From positions 32,018-96,017 of the forward strand of contig CAYFFV010000007.1 of assembly GCA_964342695.1 (NCBI GenBank): a stretch of DNA of 64,000 bases, written 5' to 3'. Below the pieces are notes generated by a model, which ran no database searches, had not been told where the DNA came from, and saw only the letters and a list, made by a program, of their open reading frames with translations. Shown here one piece after another: positions 24,821 through 34,161 of this stretch. The translations under genes and the position numbers were made by a program. The stretch is from CAYFFV01 sp964342695. GTDB lineage: Bacteria; Acidobacteriota; Vicinamibacteria; Vicinamibacterales; UBA8438. Within the stretch, counting starts at the first letter, position 1; each line of letters opens with the position of its first letter.

Positions 24821-25639
24821 TCATTTAAGAAGAATTCGTGTTCCTTTAATTGTTTCAGCGCTCAAAGTGCCAAGAAATGAGGGAATTAGACGATCCATCA
24901 ACTCAAAATAGGAAGAAAGTGCCGGACTATTTTGTGACGCGTCGTACAAGATTTCTTCGCGGTGTCGCTCGGTGTATAAGGTTGCCCCTGTCCGACCATC
25001 AATGAAAATAAACTTTGGACTTAAAATGTAACCTCTTCTGTCTCGGTACGCACGCACTGGCGCGACCTGTCGCCGACCGAATTCATCATAAATTTCACGG
25101 GTTCTTGTAACCATTCCAGAACGTTCATGAGGAGTGAAATATACAGTGCCAGTAATAATTAACGGTTCTTGAAATTCTTCTCCAAGTTGTCGCCAATAAC
25201 TAGTGTCGGCAAAGATTTGCTCTAGTAGCTCAAGGTCATCTTCTGAGTATCCGAGATTCTCATTGCTATTTTCTTGATCAGTGTCTCCAGGAAATGAGGC
25301 GTCACCTTCTGTTTGCGTATTATTATTTGCTGTATCGCTAAATAGAATTTCGTCTCCCTGTTCTGCAGCGACACTGGTCAAATCAATGACATCAGCATCA
25401 ACAATCTGAAACTCTGAACTGTTTCTTAGCTGACTCCTTAAGAGGCGAGCCGTTTCCAGATTAGTATCTATTTCATCGCTGCCGCCAGTTACAAACCCCG
25501 CTATCATTACCCGCTGAAAATCGGAAATGTCTAGCTTGGGCTGTAGCGGTGTTTCAACCGGGATTTCGTAATAGTTTGCGCAGCTGGTCAAAAGGCTTAT
25601 AAAAAAACAATTACTAATCAATCTCGTTAATACGGTCAT
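24821..25639 (-). CDS. Uncharacterised lipoprotein, possible CsgG/LpoB-like fold
   Basis: 272 residues from the second Met at 25639 (a start at 25660 is also possible). A lipoprotein signal ends FFISLLTSC, giving a lipidated cysteine near residue 20. The start of the mature part (RVMIAGFVTGG ... FQIVDADVIDL) and later SPKFIFIDGRTGATLYTE have the rhythm of CsgG/LpoB-type outer-membrane lipoproteins; that fold assignment is inference. A central acidic Asn/Asp/Glu-rich linker (about residues 100-145) separates the two halves. The gene overlaps the upstream TPR gene by 26 nt, so the two are probably translationally coupled and functionally linked. Confidence 0.7.
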   Translation of the reverse strand: MTVLTRLISNCFFISLLTSCANYYEIPVETPLQPKLDISDFQRVMIAGFVTGGSDEIDTNLETARLLRSQLRNSSEFQIVDADVIDLTSVAAEQGDEILFSDTANNNTQTEGDASFPGDTDQENSNENLGYSEDDLELLEQIFADTSYWRQLGEEFQEPLIITGTVYFTPHERSGMVTRTREIYDEFGRRQVAPVRAYRDRRGYILSPKFIFIDGRTGATLYTERHREEILYDASQNSPALSSYFELMDRLIPSFLGTLSAETIKGTRILLK

Positions 25640-25964
25640 TAATTTCCCTAAACAAATCATAGTTTTGCTGGATCATAAAATTACCAGGATCAAGATCCAT
25701 TGCTTTCTCGTATGCATCACGAGCCTCATTGAATCGACCTTCCAACTCGTACGCAATACCTAGGTTGTTCCAGGCTTCGGCATAATCTTGATCGATGCTC
25801 ACGGCGCGTTCCCAGCGATAAATTGCTTCGCCCCAAAGTCCTTTTTCAGCGACCTCAATTCCGAATTCAACCTGTGCCCTAGCGAAATCTCTTTCATCTG
25901 CTATGACAATTGCGGAGAAGACCAAAAGAGCTGATGTGACGATCGTGATGTATCTGATAAACAT
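25614..25964 (-). CDS. Small exported TPR protein
   Basis: 116 residues. A signal peptide (MFIRYITIVTSALLVFSAIVIA) is followed by two to three tetratricopeptide repeats, the clearest being AEAWNNLGIAYELEGRFNEARDAYEKAMDLDPG in consensus. TPRs bind peptide segments of partner proteins, so this is likely a periplasmic adaptor. It overlaps the following lipoprotein gene, its best candidate partner. The start codon is the ATG at 25964. Confidence 0.82.
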   Translation of the reverse strand: MFIRYITIVTSALLVFSAIVIADERDFARAQVEFGIEVAEKGLWGEAIYRWERAVSIDQDYAEAWNNLGIAYELEGRFNEARDAYEKAMDLDPGNFMIQQNYDLFREINDRINEID

Positions 25965-26393
25965 TTAGTACTCACTATAAGGAGCACCTGCTGTAAACGG
26001 CAAGCAGCTAAACGGCTGGAAGGTATTTGTATACATCTAATTCTGTATCTGTTAGTAAATTGTATTGTAAGGCTATTAGGATTAGAATTCCTGTAAGTTA
26101 TTGAAATTAATATAGTTAGTGATAATATTAAATTCAGAGTTTTACTTCTGACATGATTTTCATGTTTTTTATGGAACACTTTTTTTAAGTGATTTTCATT
26201 TAGAGAATCTGTTTTTAGAGGAATCGGCTCTTATTGGGAAGTTTCTCCGCTAAATTCTTTAAGAAAGAAAAATCGTTCGTCATTGTGTATATTGTGGGCG
26301 AAAAAAAGAAGAGTATAGCTCTGGTTTTATGACTTGGGATGATTAAAAAAATTTGGGGATGATGGTAGGGTAGATATATACGATAAGGAAGAT
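25965..26393. other. 429-nt AT-rich divergent intergenic region
   Basis: Separates the minus-strand TPR gene from plus-strand topA, so it should carry two promoters. It is very AT-rich and contains a CACTT/AAGTG inverted repeat around 26176-26191. Two short minus-strand reading frames across it have no recognisable sequence and overlap flanking genes. topA has a good Shine-Dalgarno sequence, AAGGA at 26384-26388. I recognise no RNA gene here. Confidence 0.4.
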
Positions 26394-28835
26394 ATGGCAA
26401 AAACGCTCGTCATTGTTGAGTCGCCGGCAAAGGCAAAGACGATTAGTAAATATCTCGGTAAAGACTATAAGGTCAGCGCTTCGGTGGGACATGTACGTGA
26501 TTTACCGAAGTCTCCGAAGAAGGTCTCTAAGGATGGCCATCGATTGGATGAAGGTATCGCCACCAACGACGGTTTTATACTGGATTACGAGACAACCAAT
26601 GAAAAAGTTGTAAGAGAATTGAAGGCCGAAGCAAAAAATGCCGACGAAATTTATATCGCAACAGACCCTGATCGGGAAGGTGAAGCGATTGCATGGCACT
26701 TGGCCGAACTTCTAGGGACCAAACGAAAAAAACGTAAAGTCGGCCGCCTGATTTTTAATGAGATTACTAAGAGAGCCGTTTTAGAAGCACTTGATAATGT
26801 TGGAGAGATTAACCGTAGAATGGTCGACGCCCAGCAGGCACGTCGGGCCGTAGATCGACTTGTTGGCTACAAACTAAGCAAACTTTTCTGGAATAAAGTC
26901 AGACGTGGATTAAGTGCGGGTCGGGTTCAATCGGTAGCACTAAGGCTGATATGTGACCGTGAGGATGCGATTGATGCGTTTCAATCCGAAGAGTATTGGC
27001 ATGTATTTGCTCAACTTGCGGGTGGTTTGCCACCCGAATTTCAAGCCAAACTTGCCAGGAAAGGCAAGAGTGCTGTCAAAATTGAAAATGAAGAACAGGC
27101 AAATGCTATTCTGACGGACCTTAAAAACTCAGAATTTGTTGCTACTTCTGTCTCGACCAAAGAGCGTAAAAAATTACCAGCCCCACCTTTTATAACAAGC
27201 AAGCTTCAACAGGCATCTCGATCGCCGGTTCGAAAAACTATGTCGATAGCACAGCAACTGTATGAAGGTATTGATATACCGGGTGCAGGCGTAGTTGGCC
27301 TCATTACGTACATGCGAACTGATTCGACGAGAGTCTCAGATCAGGCTATTGGGGATGTACGTAAACTTATTAAAAAAATGTACGGTGAAAAGTTTGTTCC
27401 GGAAAAGCCCAATCAATATAAGACCAAGAAAGATGCTCAGGACGCTCATGAAGCGATTCGCCCGACTTCGACAGCTTATGACCCAGAAACTGTTCGACGG
27501 CATCTAACCAATGATCAATATTATCTTTACCGCTTAATCTGGAATCGATTTGTGGCATCACAAATGCAGCCAGCAATTTTCGATGACACAAACATAGAGG
27601 TATCCGCTGGTGACTATATATTGCGTGCCAAGGGATCGGTGCCAAAATTTAGTGGCTGGCTGGCGATATATGAAAAAGATAATACAGAAGAAGATACGGA
27701 TAAAAATGAGTCTTCGTTAGAAAAAGAATCTCCTGACGGTAGTGGATTGTTGCCCACCATTTGTGAAGGTGATGTGCTCGCGGTTAAGAAATTGATTCCA
27801 GAGCAAAAGTTTACCCAGCCCCCTCCGCGGTTTACAGAAGCGACCCTCGTTAAGGAACTTGAAGAGAACGGAATCGGTCGTCCGAGTACCTACGCGTCTA
27901 TCATTGGAAAAGTTCAGGAACGCGATTATGTCTTTAAAATCGACGGACGTTTAAAGCCACGTCGACTTGGGCGGGTTGTGACGACTCTTTTGATAGAAAA
28001 TTATGACGCAATTGTTCAGGTCGATTACACGCGAGAAATGGAAGGCAAACTCGACAACATCGAAAATGGTGCTGAGGAATATGCAAGTGTTTTGACAAAT
28101 TTCTACGAGCCCCTGATCAAGGATATCGAACGAGTTAAGAATGAAATGAAAGATATTCGTGGGGGAGTTCCCACAGGTGATAAATGTCCGGATTGCAAAA
28201 AGATATTGCTTGAAAAACCTGGAAAGTTTGGGATGTTTTTGGCTTGTAGCGGTTATCCAGAATGCAGCTACACAGGCGAAATTGAAAATGAAAAAGAACT
28301 GGCAGATGAAGCTGAGAAGGAACCTTGTGAAAATTGCGGAAAGCCAATGGTGCTTAAACGAGGCCAGTGGGGACCATTTTTTGCTTGCACAGCTTATCCC
28401 AAGTGTAAGACCACGCGAAAAGTAATTTCCGGCTCGGGTGGATTGGCGGCAGTAAAACCAGACCAGACTTTAGAAGAAAAATGTCCAGAGTGTGATGCGA
28501 ATCTTGTGATTAAGCAAGGCCGGTTTGGTGAGTTCACGGCTTGTTCAAGTTATCCAAAGTGTAGATATATCAAGCTGAAGAGCACCGGTGTAGCTTGTCC
28601 CCAGGACGGTGGTGATATTGTCGAAAGGAAATCTAAACGCGGTCGAGTGTTTTACGGATGTTGTAATTATCCTGAATGTGACTTTACGCTTTGGAAAAAA
28701 CCAGTCAATGAAAAGTGCCCTTCATGTAACGCGTCTTTCTTGGTAGAAAAAATTACGAAACGTCATGGTCATCAGTTTCTTTGTAATACTGAAGATTGTG
28801 ATTATTCCCGCACTGAGCAAAACTCTTCAGATTAG
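26394..28835 (+). CDS. topA: DNA topoisomerase I
   Basis: 813 residues. Relaxes negative supercoils by type IA strand passage. The TOPRIM domain has VIVESPAKAKTI and DPDREGEA (91-98), and the catalytic tyrosine is Tyr306 in GLITYMRTDSTR. The C-terminal ~200 residues contain five zinc-ribbon-like units, opening with CPDC, CENC, CPEC, CPQD and CPSC. The fourth has Asp in place of its second cysteine. That is a longer zinc tail than many TopA proteins carry. An AAGGA ribosome site supports the start. trmFO follows after 55 nt. Confidence 0.98.
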   Translation: MAKTLVIVESPAKAKTISKYLGKDYKVSASVGHVRDLPKSPKKVSKDGHRLDEGIATNDGFILDYETTNEKVVRELKAEAKNADEIYIATDPDREGEAIAWHLAELLGTKRKKRKVGRLIFNEITKRAVLEALDNVGEINRRMVDAQQARRAVDRLVGYKLSKLFWNKVRRGLSAGRVQSVALRLICDREDAIDAFQSEEYWHVFAQLAGGLPPEFQAKLARKGKSAVKIENEEQANAILTDLKNSEFVATSVSTKERKKLPAPPFITSKLQQASRSPVRKTMSIAQQLYEGIDIPGAGVVGLITYMRTDSTRVSDQAIGDVRKLIKKMYGEKFVPEKPNQYKTKKDAQDAHEAIRPTSTAYDPETVRRHLTNDQYYLYRLIWNRFVASQMQPAIFDDTNIEVSAGDYILRAKGSVPKFSGWLAIYEKDNTEEDTDKNESSLEKESPDGSGLLPTICEGDVLAVKKLIPEQKFTQPPPRFTEATLVKELEENGIGRPSTYASIIGKVQERDYVFKIDGRLKPRRLGRVVTTLLIENYDAIVQVDYTREMEGKLDNIENGAEEYASVLTNFYEPLIKDIERVKNEMKDIRGGVPTGDKCPDCKKILLEKPGKFGMFLACSGYPECSYTGEIENEKELADEAEKEPCENCGKPMVLKRGQWGPFFACTAYPKCKTTRKVISGSGGLAAVKPDQTLEEKCPECDANLVIKQGRFGEFTACSSYPKCRYIKLKSTGVACPQDGGDIVERKSKRGRVFYGCCNYPECDFTLWKKPVNEKCPSCNASFLVEKITKRHGHQFLCNTEDCDYSRTEQNSSD

Positions 28836-28890
28836 ATTTGTGTGTTTTAGAAGTTTGTAAATTTCCATTGAAAGAAGAAAAGTATTAGCG

Positions 28891-30288
28891 ATGGTTGAAA
28901 TCATCGGTGGTGGATTAGCTGGTTGTGAGGCGGCGTGGCAGATTGCAACTCGCGGTGTGCCAGTGAAATTGTATGAAATGAGGCCGGTGCACAAAACACG
29001 AGTGCATAAAACCAGTCAACTTGCCGAATTGGTCTGTAGTAATTCTTTTCGTGGCGCTCAGCTTGAGAATGCGGTGGGTCTATTAAAGGAGGAAATGCGG
29101 ATTCTCGGATCGTTGATTATGAGTATTGCTTCTAAGACGCAGGTTCCTGCAGGGGGGGCATTGGCGGTGGACCGGACACGTTTTGCTGAGCAGGTTACCG
29201 AGATAATAAATAGTCATCCTTTAATTACGATCTCACGGCGTGAGATTTCCCGTATACCAAAGGCAGGCGATGAGACATCGGCAATCATTATTGCCACAGG
29301 GCCTTTAACATCAGAAAGTCTTTCTGCTGATATCGCTAAGTTGGTTGGAGATGAACACCTGTACTTTTACGATGCGATTAGTCCAGTGGTTCTTACGGAA
29401 TCGATAAATATGAAAAAGGTTTTTCGAGCGTCTCGATGGGGAAAGATGAACCTTCCTCAGAACAGTGAGGGAAAAGCTGCGCAGGCAACAAATGTAGATG
29501 GTGATTATCTTAACTGTCCCTTGAGTAGGTCGGAGTATCAAAAATTTTACGATGCTTTAATTTCTGCGAAATTATCTGACTTACATGATTTTGATCAGGC
29601 AAAATTTTTTGAGGGCTGTTTACCTATAGAGGTGATGGCCAATAGAGGTTTTGACACATTGCGTTTTGGGCCAATGAAGCCTGTGGGTCTAATTGATCCA
29701 AGCACTGGGCTTCGTCCATATGCAGTAGTTCAGTTGAGGCAGGATGATCTAGCAGCTGACCACTATAGTATGGTGGGATTCCAGACGCAGATGAAATGGG
29801 GCCACCAGTCCAGTGTATTTCGACTAATTCCTGGTCTGGATGAATGCGAGTTTGTTCGTCACGGCATGATTCATCGTAACACTTATATTAATGCCCCTAA
29901 GGTTTTAGAATCTACTTGGCAGACGCGAACGCGACCGGAACTCTTTTTTGCTGGTCAAATTTCAGGGGTAGAGGGTTATGTGGAATCCGCAGCTTCTGGA
30001 TTGGTGGCTGGGTTGAATGCCGTTGCGGTTACTCAGGGATGTCCTACAACCATTCCACCTCGAACAACGGCATTGGGCGCATTAGGCTATTATGTTTCGA
30101 ATTCTAGTGCCAGTAATTATCAGCCTGCTAACATAGCGTTTGGATTAATTCCTTCTTTGGATTTACCTCCAAAGAATAAGCGCGCTAGAAAAAAGGCTGT
30201 TGCGGAGCGCGCCCTACGTGATTTAAGTGATTGGTTTGGTGTTTTCCGAGAAAAAATCGATGAGAATTCATCTCCAGTCGTTTCTTGA
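28891..30288 (+). CDS. trmFO: tRNA (m5U54) methyltransferase, folate/FAD-dependent
   Basis: 465 residues. TrmFO methylates U54 in the T-loop of tRNA using methylenetetrahydrofolate and FADH2. The dinucleotide-binding GGGLAGCEAAW is at residues 6-16, followed by the signature LYEMRP and CSNSFRG; the C-terminal part has QISGVEGYVESAASGL. A seven-G run at 29154-29160 lies within the gene, in frame. It overlaps xerC by 29 nt. Confidence 0.97.
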   Translation: MVEIIGGGLAGCEAAWQIATRGVPVKLYEMRPVHKTRVHKTSQLAELVCSNSFRGAQLENAVGLLKEEMRILGSLIMSIASKTQVPAGGALAVDRTRFAEQVTEIINSHPLITISRREISRIPKAGDETSAIIIATGPLTSESLSADIAKLVGDEHLYFYDAISPVVLTESINMKKVFRASRWGKMNLPQNSEGKAAQATNVDGDYLNCPLSRSEYQKFYDALISAKLSDLHDFDQAKFFEGCLPIEVMANRGFDTLRFGPMKPVGLIDPSTGLRPYAVVQLRQDDLAADHYSMVGFQTQMKWGHQSSVFRLIPGLDECEFVRHGMIHRNTYINAPKVLESTWQTRTRPELFFAGQISGVEGYVESAASGLVAGLNAVAVTQGCPTTIPPRTTALGALGYYVSNSSASNYQPANIAFGLIPSLDLPPKNKRARKKAVAERALRDLSDWFGVFREKIDENSSPVVS

Positions 30289-31186
30289 TTACCTACAGTA
30301 CAATCGCAATGCTTCTAAACATACTGTGGCGGCTTATCGGAGCGATCTAAATCAGTTTTTAGAATTCTTGAATAAGCTCGTTAATTCTCAAGACATTACA
30401 CCACATGACTTTGATCATCAGAACATTCGTTTTTTTCTCGGAGAATTGTACGAACGTGGTCATTCAGGAGCTTCGTCCGCACGAAAATTGGCTGCTATTC
30501 GTTCCTTTAGCCGGTATTTGTGTCGAGAAGGATATATCGATGTAGATCCAGGTTCGCTGATTGAGCCGCCGCGCTCCCAGCGCAAGATGCCTGCTCATCT
30601 CGATGTAGAAGAGATGAAAGTTCTTCTTGGAACTCCTGATCGAACTACACCTTTAGGCCGTCGTGATCGAGCTATTCTAGAATTATTTTACGCTTCAGGG
30701 CTTCGTCTTAGTGAACTTGTCAGTTTAAATCTAGAAGATCTTAATTTAAGTGGTCGTTTGTTGAGGGTTGTCGGTAAGGGAGGGAAAGAACGAATGTTGC
30801 CATTTCACCGTGAAGCGGAAACTTCGATTCGCCATTACCTCTTAGATCGCACAAAAATACTTTCGAAAAATGGTATTTCTCATAAGAAAACGGGCAAGAA
30901 AAATATTGAAAACCCTCTTTTTATTAATTATCGAGGAGGACGTTTATCGACTCGAAGTATAGATAGATTAGTACGAAAATATGTACTACAGTCAGGTGCA
31001 AAGCTGGGAATAAGTCCCCATGCACTGCGCCATTCTTTTGCCACCCATTTACTCGAACGTGGAGCCGATCTTCGCTCTATTCAGGAATTACTTGGCCATG
31101 CACGGGTTAGCACTACTCAACGCTATACTCATGTTAATGCGAAACAATTAACAAATCTTTACAAGAAAACGCATCCGAGAGCGTAA
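30260..31186 (+). CDS. xerC: Tyrosine recombinase XerC-like
   Basis: 308 residues from the ATG at 30260; an earlier start at 30227 is inside trmFO. The N-terminal SAM-like DNA-binding domain is followed by the catalytic domain with the full set: Arg149 (YASGLRLSEL), Lys near 173-176 (GKGGKER), His254-x-x-Arg257 (HALRHSF), His280 (LLGHARVSTT) and Tyr289 (QRYTHV). The gene order topA-trmFO-xerC supports chromosome-dimer resolution at dif rather than integron or phage integrase function. A Lys-rich insertion of about 15 residues lies around residue 205. XerC and XerD cannot be separated by eye. Confidence 0.94.
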   Translation: MRIHLQSFLDYLQYNRNASKHTVAAYRSDLNQFLEFLNKLVNSQDITPHDFDHQNIRFFLGELYERGHSGASSARKLAAIRSFSRYLCREGYIDVDPGSLIEPPRSQRKMPAHLDVEEMKVLLGTPDRTTPLGRRDRAILELFYASGLRLSELVSLNLEDLNLSGRLLRVVGKGGKERMLPFHREAETSIRHYLLDRTKILSKNGISHKKTGKKNIENPLFINYRGGRLSTRSIDRLVRKYVLQSGAKLGISPHALRHSFATHLLERGADLRSIQELLGHARVSTTQRYTHVNAKQLTNLYKKTHPRA

Positions 31187-31217
31187 GTTCTGCGATAAGA
31201 GTCTTGAGCGATTGTAA

Positions 31218-31233
31218 GGGTTTTTAAAAACCC
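31218..31233. repeat. 16-bp perfect palindrome between convergent genes
   Basis: GGGTTTTTAAAAACCC lies 32 nt past xerC and 63 nt from the ABC-F stop. It could fold as a short bidirectional terminator hairpin, but loop geometry is tight and there is no flanking T-tract. Confidence 0.4.
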
Positions 31234-31295
31234 AGCTAATTCCCAATCGAATGTATCTGGTTAACGAACTATTTGGAAATAAAAGTTAGTTATTT

Positions 31296-33263
31296 TTAAA
31301 GAGTCTTTTTTTGAATCTGATCTGCAAACTCCGCTGCTTCCTTATTAAGAGCTTCCCACTGGTTCATTAAGTCTCCGACTTCCCACATTAGATTTTGGTG
31401 TTCCGTAATAGACGTCTGTGCTGCCGCCTTGTCATTATAGAAATTCGGATTAGATATTTCCTTTTCGAGCGAACCAATAGCCTGCTCTTTTTCGGCAATG
31501 CGGTTTTCGATATCTGAGATTCTAGTTGTGACAGAACGCATATGTTTTTCTAATTTTCTTTTTTCGGATTGGTAACGTTTTTTTTCTCTTGTTTCATTCT
31601 GTTGTGGTTGTTTTGGATTAGAAATAAATGTTTGATTCGATTTATTTTTAGAAACGACACTCTGAGAATGACTCCATTGGAACTCTTCGTATGATCCGGG
31701 ATAAAGAGATGCAGTTTGTTCGGAAATATCAAGAATTTTTGTAGCGAGACGGTCAACAAAATAACGATCATGTGAAACAAAAATAAGTGTTCCGCCATAG
31801 TCGGATAGAGCGTTTAGTAGGACGTTAGTCGAATCAATGTCAAGGTGATTTGTCGGCTCGTCTAATAGAAGTGTATTTGAGGAATGTAATAGAAGACGTG
31901 CTACTGCCAGTCGTGTTTTTTCTCCTCCTGATAGCACGGATACTTTTTTGTTGATGTCATCTCCTTCAAACAAAAAGCCTCCTAATATATTTCGTATAGC
32001 TGGAACCATATTGACAGGAGAACCAGAAGATAGGTTTTCGTAAACCGTATTAGAACCCTGCAGTCTAGAGGCTTCATCTTGTGCAAAGTACTGCGTAATA
32101 ACGTTTGTCCCTTCTTTTCGAGTTCCGGCATCAGGTTCTTCTACCCCGGCGAGTATTCTCATAAGGGTAGATTTCCCAGATCCATTTTGTCCTACAAGAG
32201 CGATTCGGTCTCCACGTTCAATGTGTATGGCGACATTACTGAACACTTGCACATCACCATACCGCTTGCTGATGTCTTTTAATTCAATTACAGTCCGCCC
32301 GCTTCGTTTGCTAGCTGGAAAAGTAAAATGAACACGTTTTCGTTCTGGTGGAACTTCGATCGGGACTACTTTTTGGAGCATCTTTATTCGACTTTGCACT
32401 TGAGAAGCCTTGGTAGCTTGATACCGAAAACGATCTATGAACGCTTGCATACGAGCTGTTTCCTCATCTTGTCTACGTTTTTTTTCTCTGAGTTGTGACA
32501 ACCGACGGTCTCTTTCAATAAGAAAATTGCTGTAGTTTCCAGGATAAGAGACCAATGTTCTGAGGTTTACTTCAGCGATAGATGTGACAACCCGGTCGAG
32601 AAAAAAATGATCGTGGGAAACTAATACAACGGCATGTGGATAGGAGACGAGGAAATCCTCAAGCCAGTTCCGTGCTTCCAAATCAAGGTGGTTCGTTGGT
32701 TCATCCATGAGAAGTAACTTGGGCCGTTTTAATAGGAGCTTTGCGAGTGCTATCCGCATCTGCCAACCACCAGAAAAAACTTCCGTTTGCCGAGATAAAT
32801 CTTTGGTTTTGAAACCGAGGCCTTGGAGAACCACGTGTACTCTAGACTCTATGTCGTAGCCACCATGGTTCTGAAAAGAGTCTTGAGCCGCACTGTATTT
32901 ACTCAGTACGCTTTCATGTTTTTCTACATCCATTTCGGTGTCGGCCATCTGGTTTTCAAGTTCTCTCATTTCCGTTTGCAGTTTAAGGAGTTCGTCGAAA
33001 GCTGAACATGTTTCATCAAATAAAGTGCGTCCTGAATGGGTGATGCCTTCCTGTGGGAGGAATCCGAATGTGAGATCGGACGGATGGGCCAATGTGCCAT
33101 CGTCGGGTTCGTCGATTCCTGCCATTATTCTCAGAAGTGTTGTTTTTCCCGCTCCGTTCGGTCCACAGAGACCAATTCGCTCCCCAGAATTAATTTGCCA
33201 TGTAAGCGAATTAAAAAGAACGCGTGCTCCAAATGATTTGCTTATGGAGGTCAACTGAATCAT
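31296..33263 (-). CDS. ABC-F family ATPase
   Basis: 655 residues, two ABC ATPase domains in one chain and no membrane segments, as in the ABC-F translation factors (EttA, Uup, YheS, YbiT). The first Walker A is GPNGAGKT at 34-41 and the second GQNGSGKST near residue 360. Signature motifs are FSGGWQMRIALAKLL and LSGGEKTRLAVARLL, the inter-domain linker carries the charged alpha-helical P-site tip region, and a C-terminal coiled coil (about 560-650) resembles Uup/YheS. These proteins act at the ribosomal E site to rescue or regulate translation. It is read opposite to its neighbours, splitting a conserved gene block. Confidence 0.93.
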   Translation of the reverse strand: MIQLTSISKSFGARVLFNSLTWQINSGERIGLCGPNGAGKTTLLRIMAGIDEPDDGTLAHPSDLTFGFLPQEGITHSGRTLFDETCSAFDELLKLQTEMRELENQMADTEMDVEKHESVLSKYSAAQDSFQNHGGYDIESRVHVVLQGLGFKTKDLSRQTEVFSGGWQMRIALAKLLLKRPKLLLMDEPTNHLDLEARNWLEDFLVSYPHAVVLVSHDHFFLDRVVTSIAEVNLRTLVSYPGNYSNFLIERDRRLSQLREKKRRQDEETARMQAFIDRFRYQATKASQVQSRIKMLQKVVPIEVPPERKRVHFTFPASKRSGRTVIELKDISKRYGDVQVFSNVAIHIERGDRIALVGQNGSGKSTLMRILAGVEEPDAGTRKEGTNVITQYFAQDEASRLQGSNTVYENLSSGSPVNMVPAIRNILGGFLFEGDDINKKVSVLSGGEKTRLAVARLLLHSSNTLLLDEPTNHLDIDSTNVLLNALSDYGGTLIFVSHDRYFVDRLATKILDISEQTASLYPGSYEEFQWSHSQSVVSKNKSNQTFISNPKQPQQNETREKKRYQSEKRKLEKHMRSVTTRISDIENRIAEKEQAIGSLEKEISNPNFYNDKAAAQTSITEHQNLMWEVGDLMNQWEALNKEAAEFADQIQKKTL

Positions 33264-33558
33264 GGGAAGTTCTGGGTTTGGAGTTCTACCGAAAGAACGT
33301 TTTTAAAAAAGTCTTTAAATGGCTGAGGTGTGGTGAATGCAAATTTGTATTAATCACTATGTCATATGTTTTGATGACTTTAGCGATTCTGCATTGTTTT
33401 GTCACTGTTCTTTGCGACTGTTTAAAGGTTTTGTTTGTCTAAACATCTAGAACTAAGAATTTTTAAACTATGGATTTCATTAATAAAACGGATTAAGAGC
33501 TAGTCAAGATCACTCTGAGCGGAGATCCCGAATGATAATCTGATCTACAATCGCTTTG
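33264..33558. other. Divergent region between ABC-F gene and lipoprotein gene
   Basis: About 295 nt. Contains a small GTTCT/AGAAC hairpin (33283-33298) followed by GTTTTTA, and a GTTTA/TAAAC inverted repeat around 33420-33445. No clear promoter pair was identified, though both flanking genes must start from here. Confidence 0.3.
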
Positions 33559-34146
33559 ATGTATCAAAAATGTAAGGCTTTTCTGACCGACTACGGAACT
33601 AAATTTTTTTTTATGGTTCTTCTTCTTCTTAGTTCCTGTAATTCTGCTCCTCTCGATCCCCAGCGAACTTTTAAATTAACCGAGGTTACGACTGGCTGGC
33701 TAGATGTCGGGCTTGATGATTTAGGACGGAACAAAATTGTTCCCACGATTTCTTTTAGTGTGGAAAATATTTCTAACAGTGATGTTCGGACACTACAATT
33801 AATGGGAGTGTTTCGACGTTGCGAGACAGTTGTTGAGATTGGCGACGGTCGCTCCAATGAGGTGTCCCCGGCTGACGAAACAGCAGGCACTTGTGCAGGT
33901 GAAATTACAGAATGGGATAATGCATTGGTGCGTGCTGTTGGCCGTGAAGGTCTAGATCCTGGTCAAAACACTGGTCCTATTACGATGGAATCTCGACTCG
34001 GTTACACTGGGGAACAGTCTCGAGATGAAATGCTACAGCACCGTCAGTTCATTGATGCAAAGGTTGAACTTTTCATTAAACATAGATCTGATCCGTGGAT
34101 CAAGTTGACGGAATCTCCAATCGACAGGCAGCTTCTTACTCAATAA
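33559..34146 (+). CDS. Uncharacterised lipoprotein
   Basis: 195 residues from the ATG at 33559. The signal segment FFFMVLLLLSSC gives a lipobox with the cysteine near residue 28. The mature part (FKLTEVTTGWLDVG ... NKIVPTISFSVENIS) reads like a beta-sandwich with a conserved opening also seen in small secreted proteins of the DUF2393 type; that is only an impression. Two or three cysteines (RRCETV, GTCAGE) may form a disulfide. It precedes the APC permease by 15 nt. I do not recognise its function. Confidence 0.65.
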   Translation: MYQKCKAFLTDYGTKFFFMVLLLLSSCNSAPLDPQRTFKLTEVTTGWLDVGLDDLGRNKIVPTISFSVENISNSDVRTLQLMGVFRRCETVVEIGDGRSNEVSPADETAGTCAGEITEWDNALVRAVGREGLDPGQNTGPITMESRLGYTGEQSRDEMLQHRQFIDAKVELFIKHRSDPWIKLTESPIDRQLLTQ

Positions 34147-34161
34147 ATTTAGGTTCACCGT

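Noticed and set aside
25901..26400. Minus-strand reading frames in the gap before topA
   Set aside because: Low-complexity, AT-driven translations that overlap the TPR gene or the topA start, with no ribosome binding site.
30260..31186. xerC as a mobile-element integrase
   Set aside because: Length and position after topA-trmFO indicate the housekeeping recombinase; no attachment-site repeats were seen.
31218..31233. Strong rho-independent terminator
   Set aside because: The palindrome leaves little or no loop and no U-tract follows on either strand, so I list it only as a repeat.
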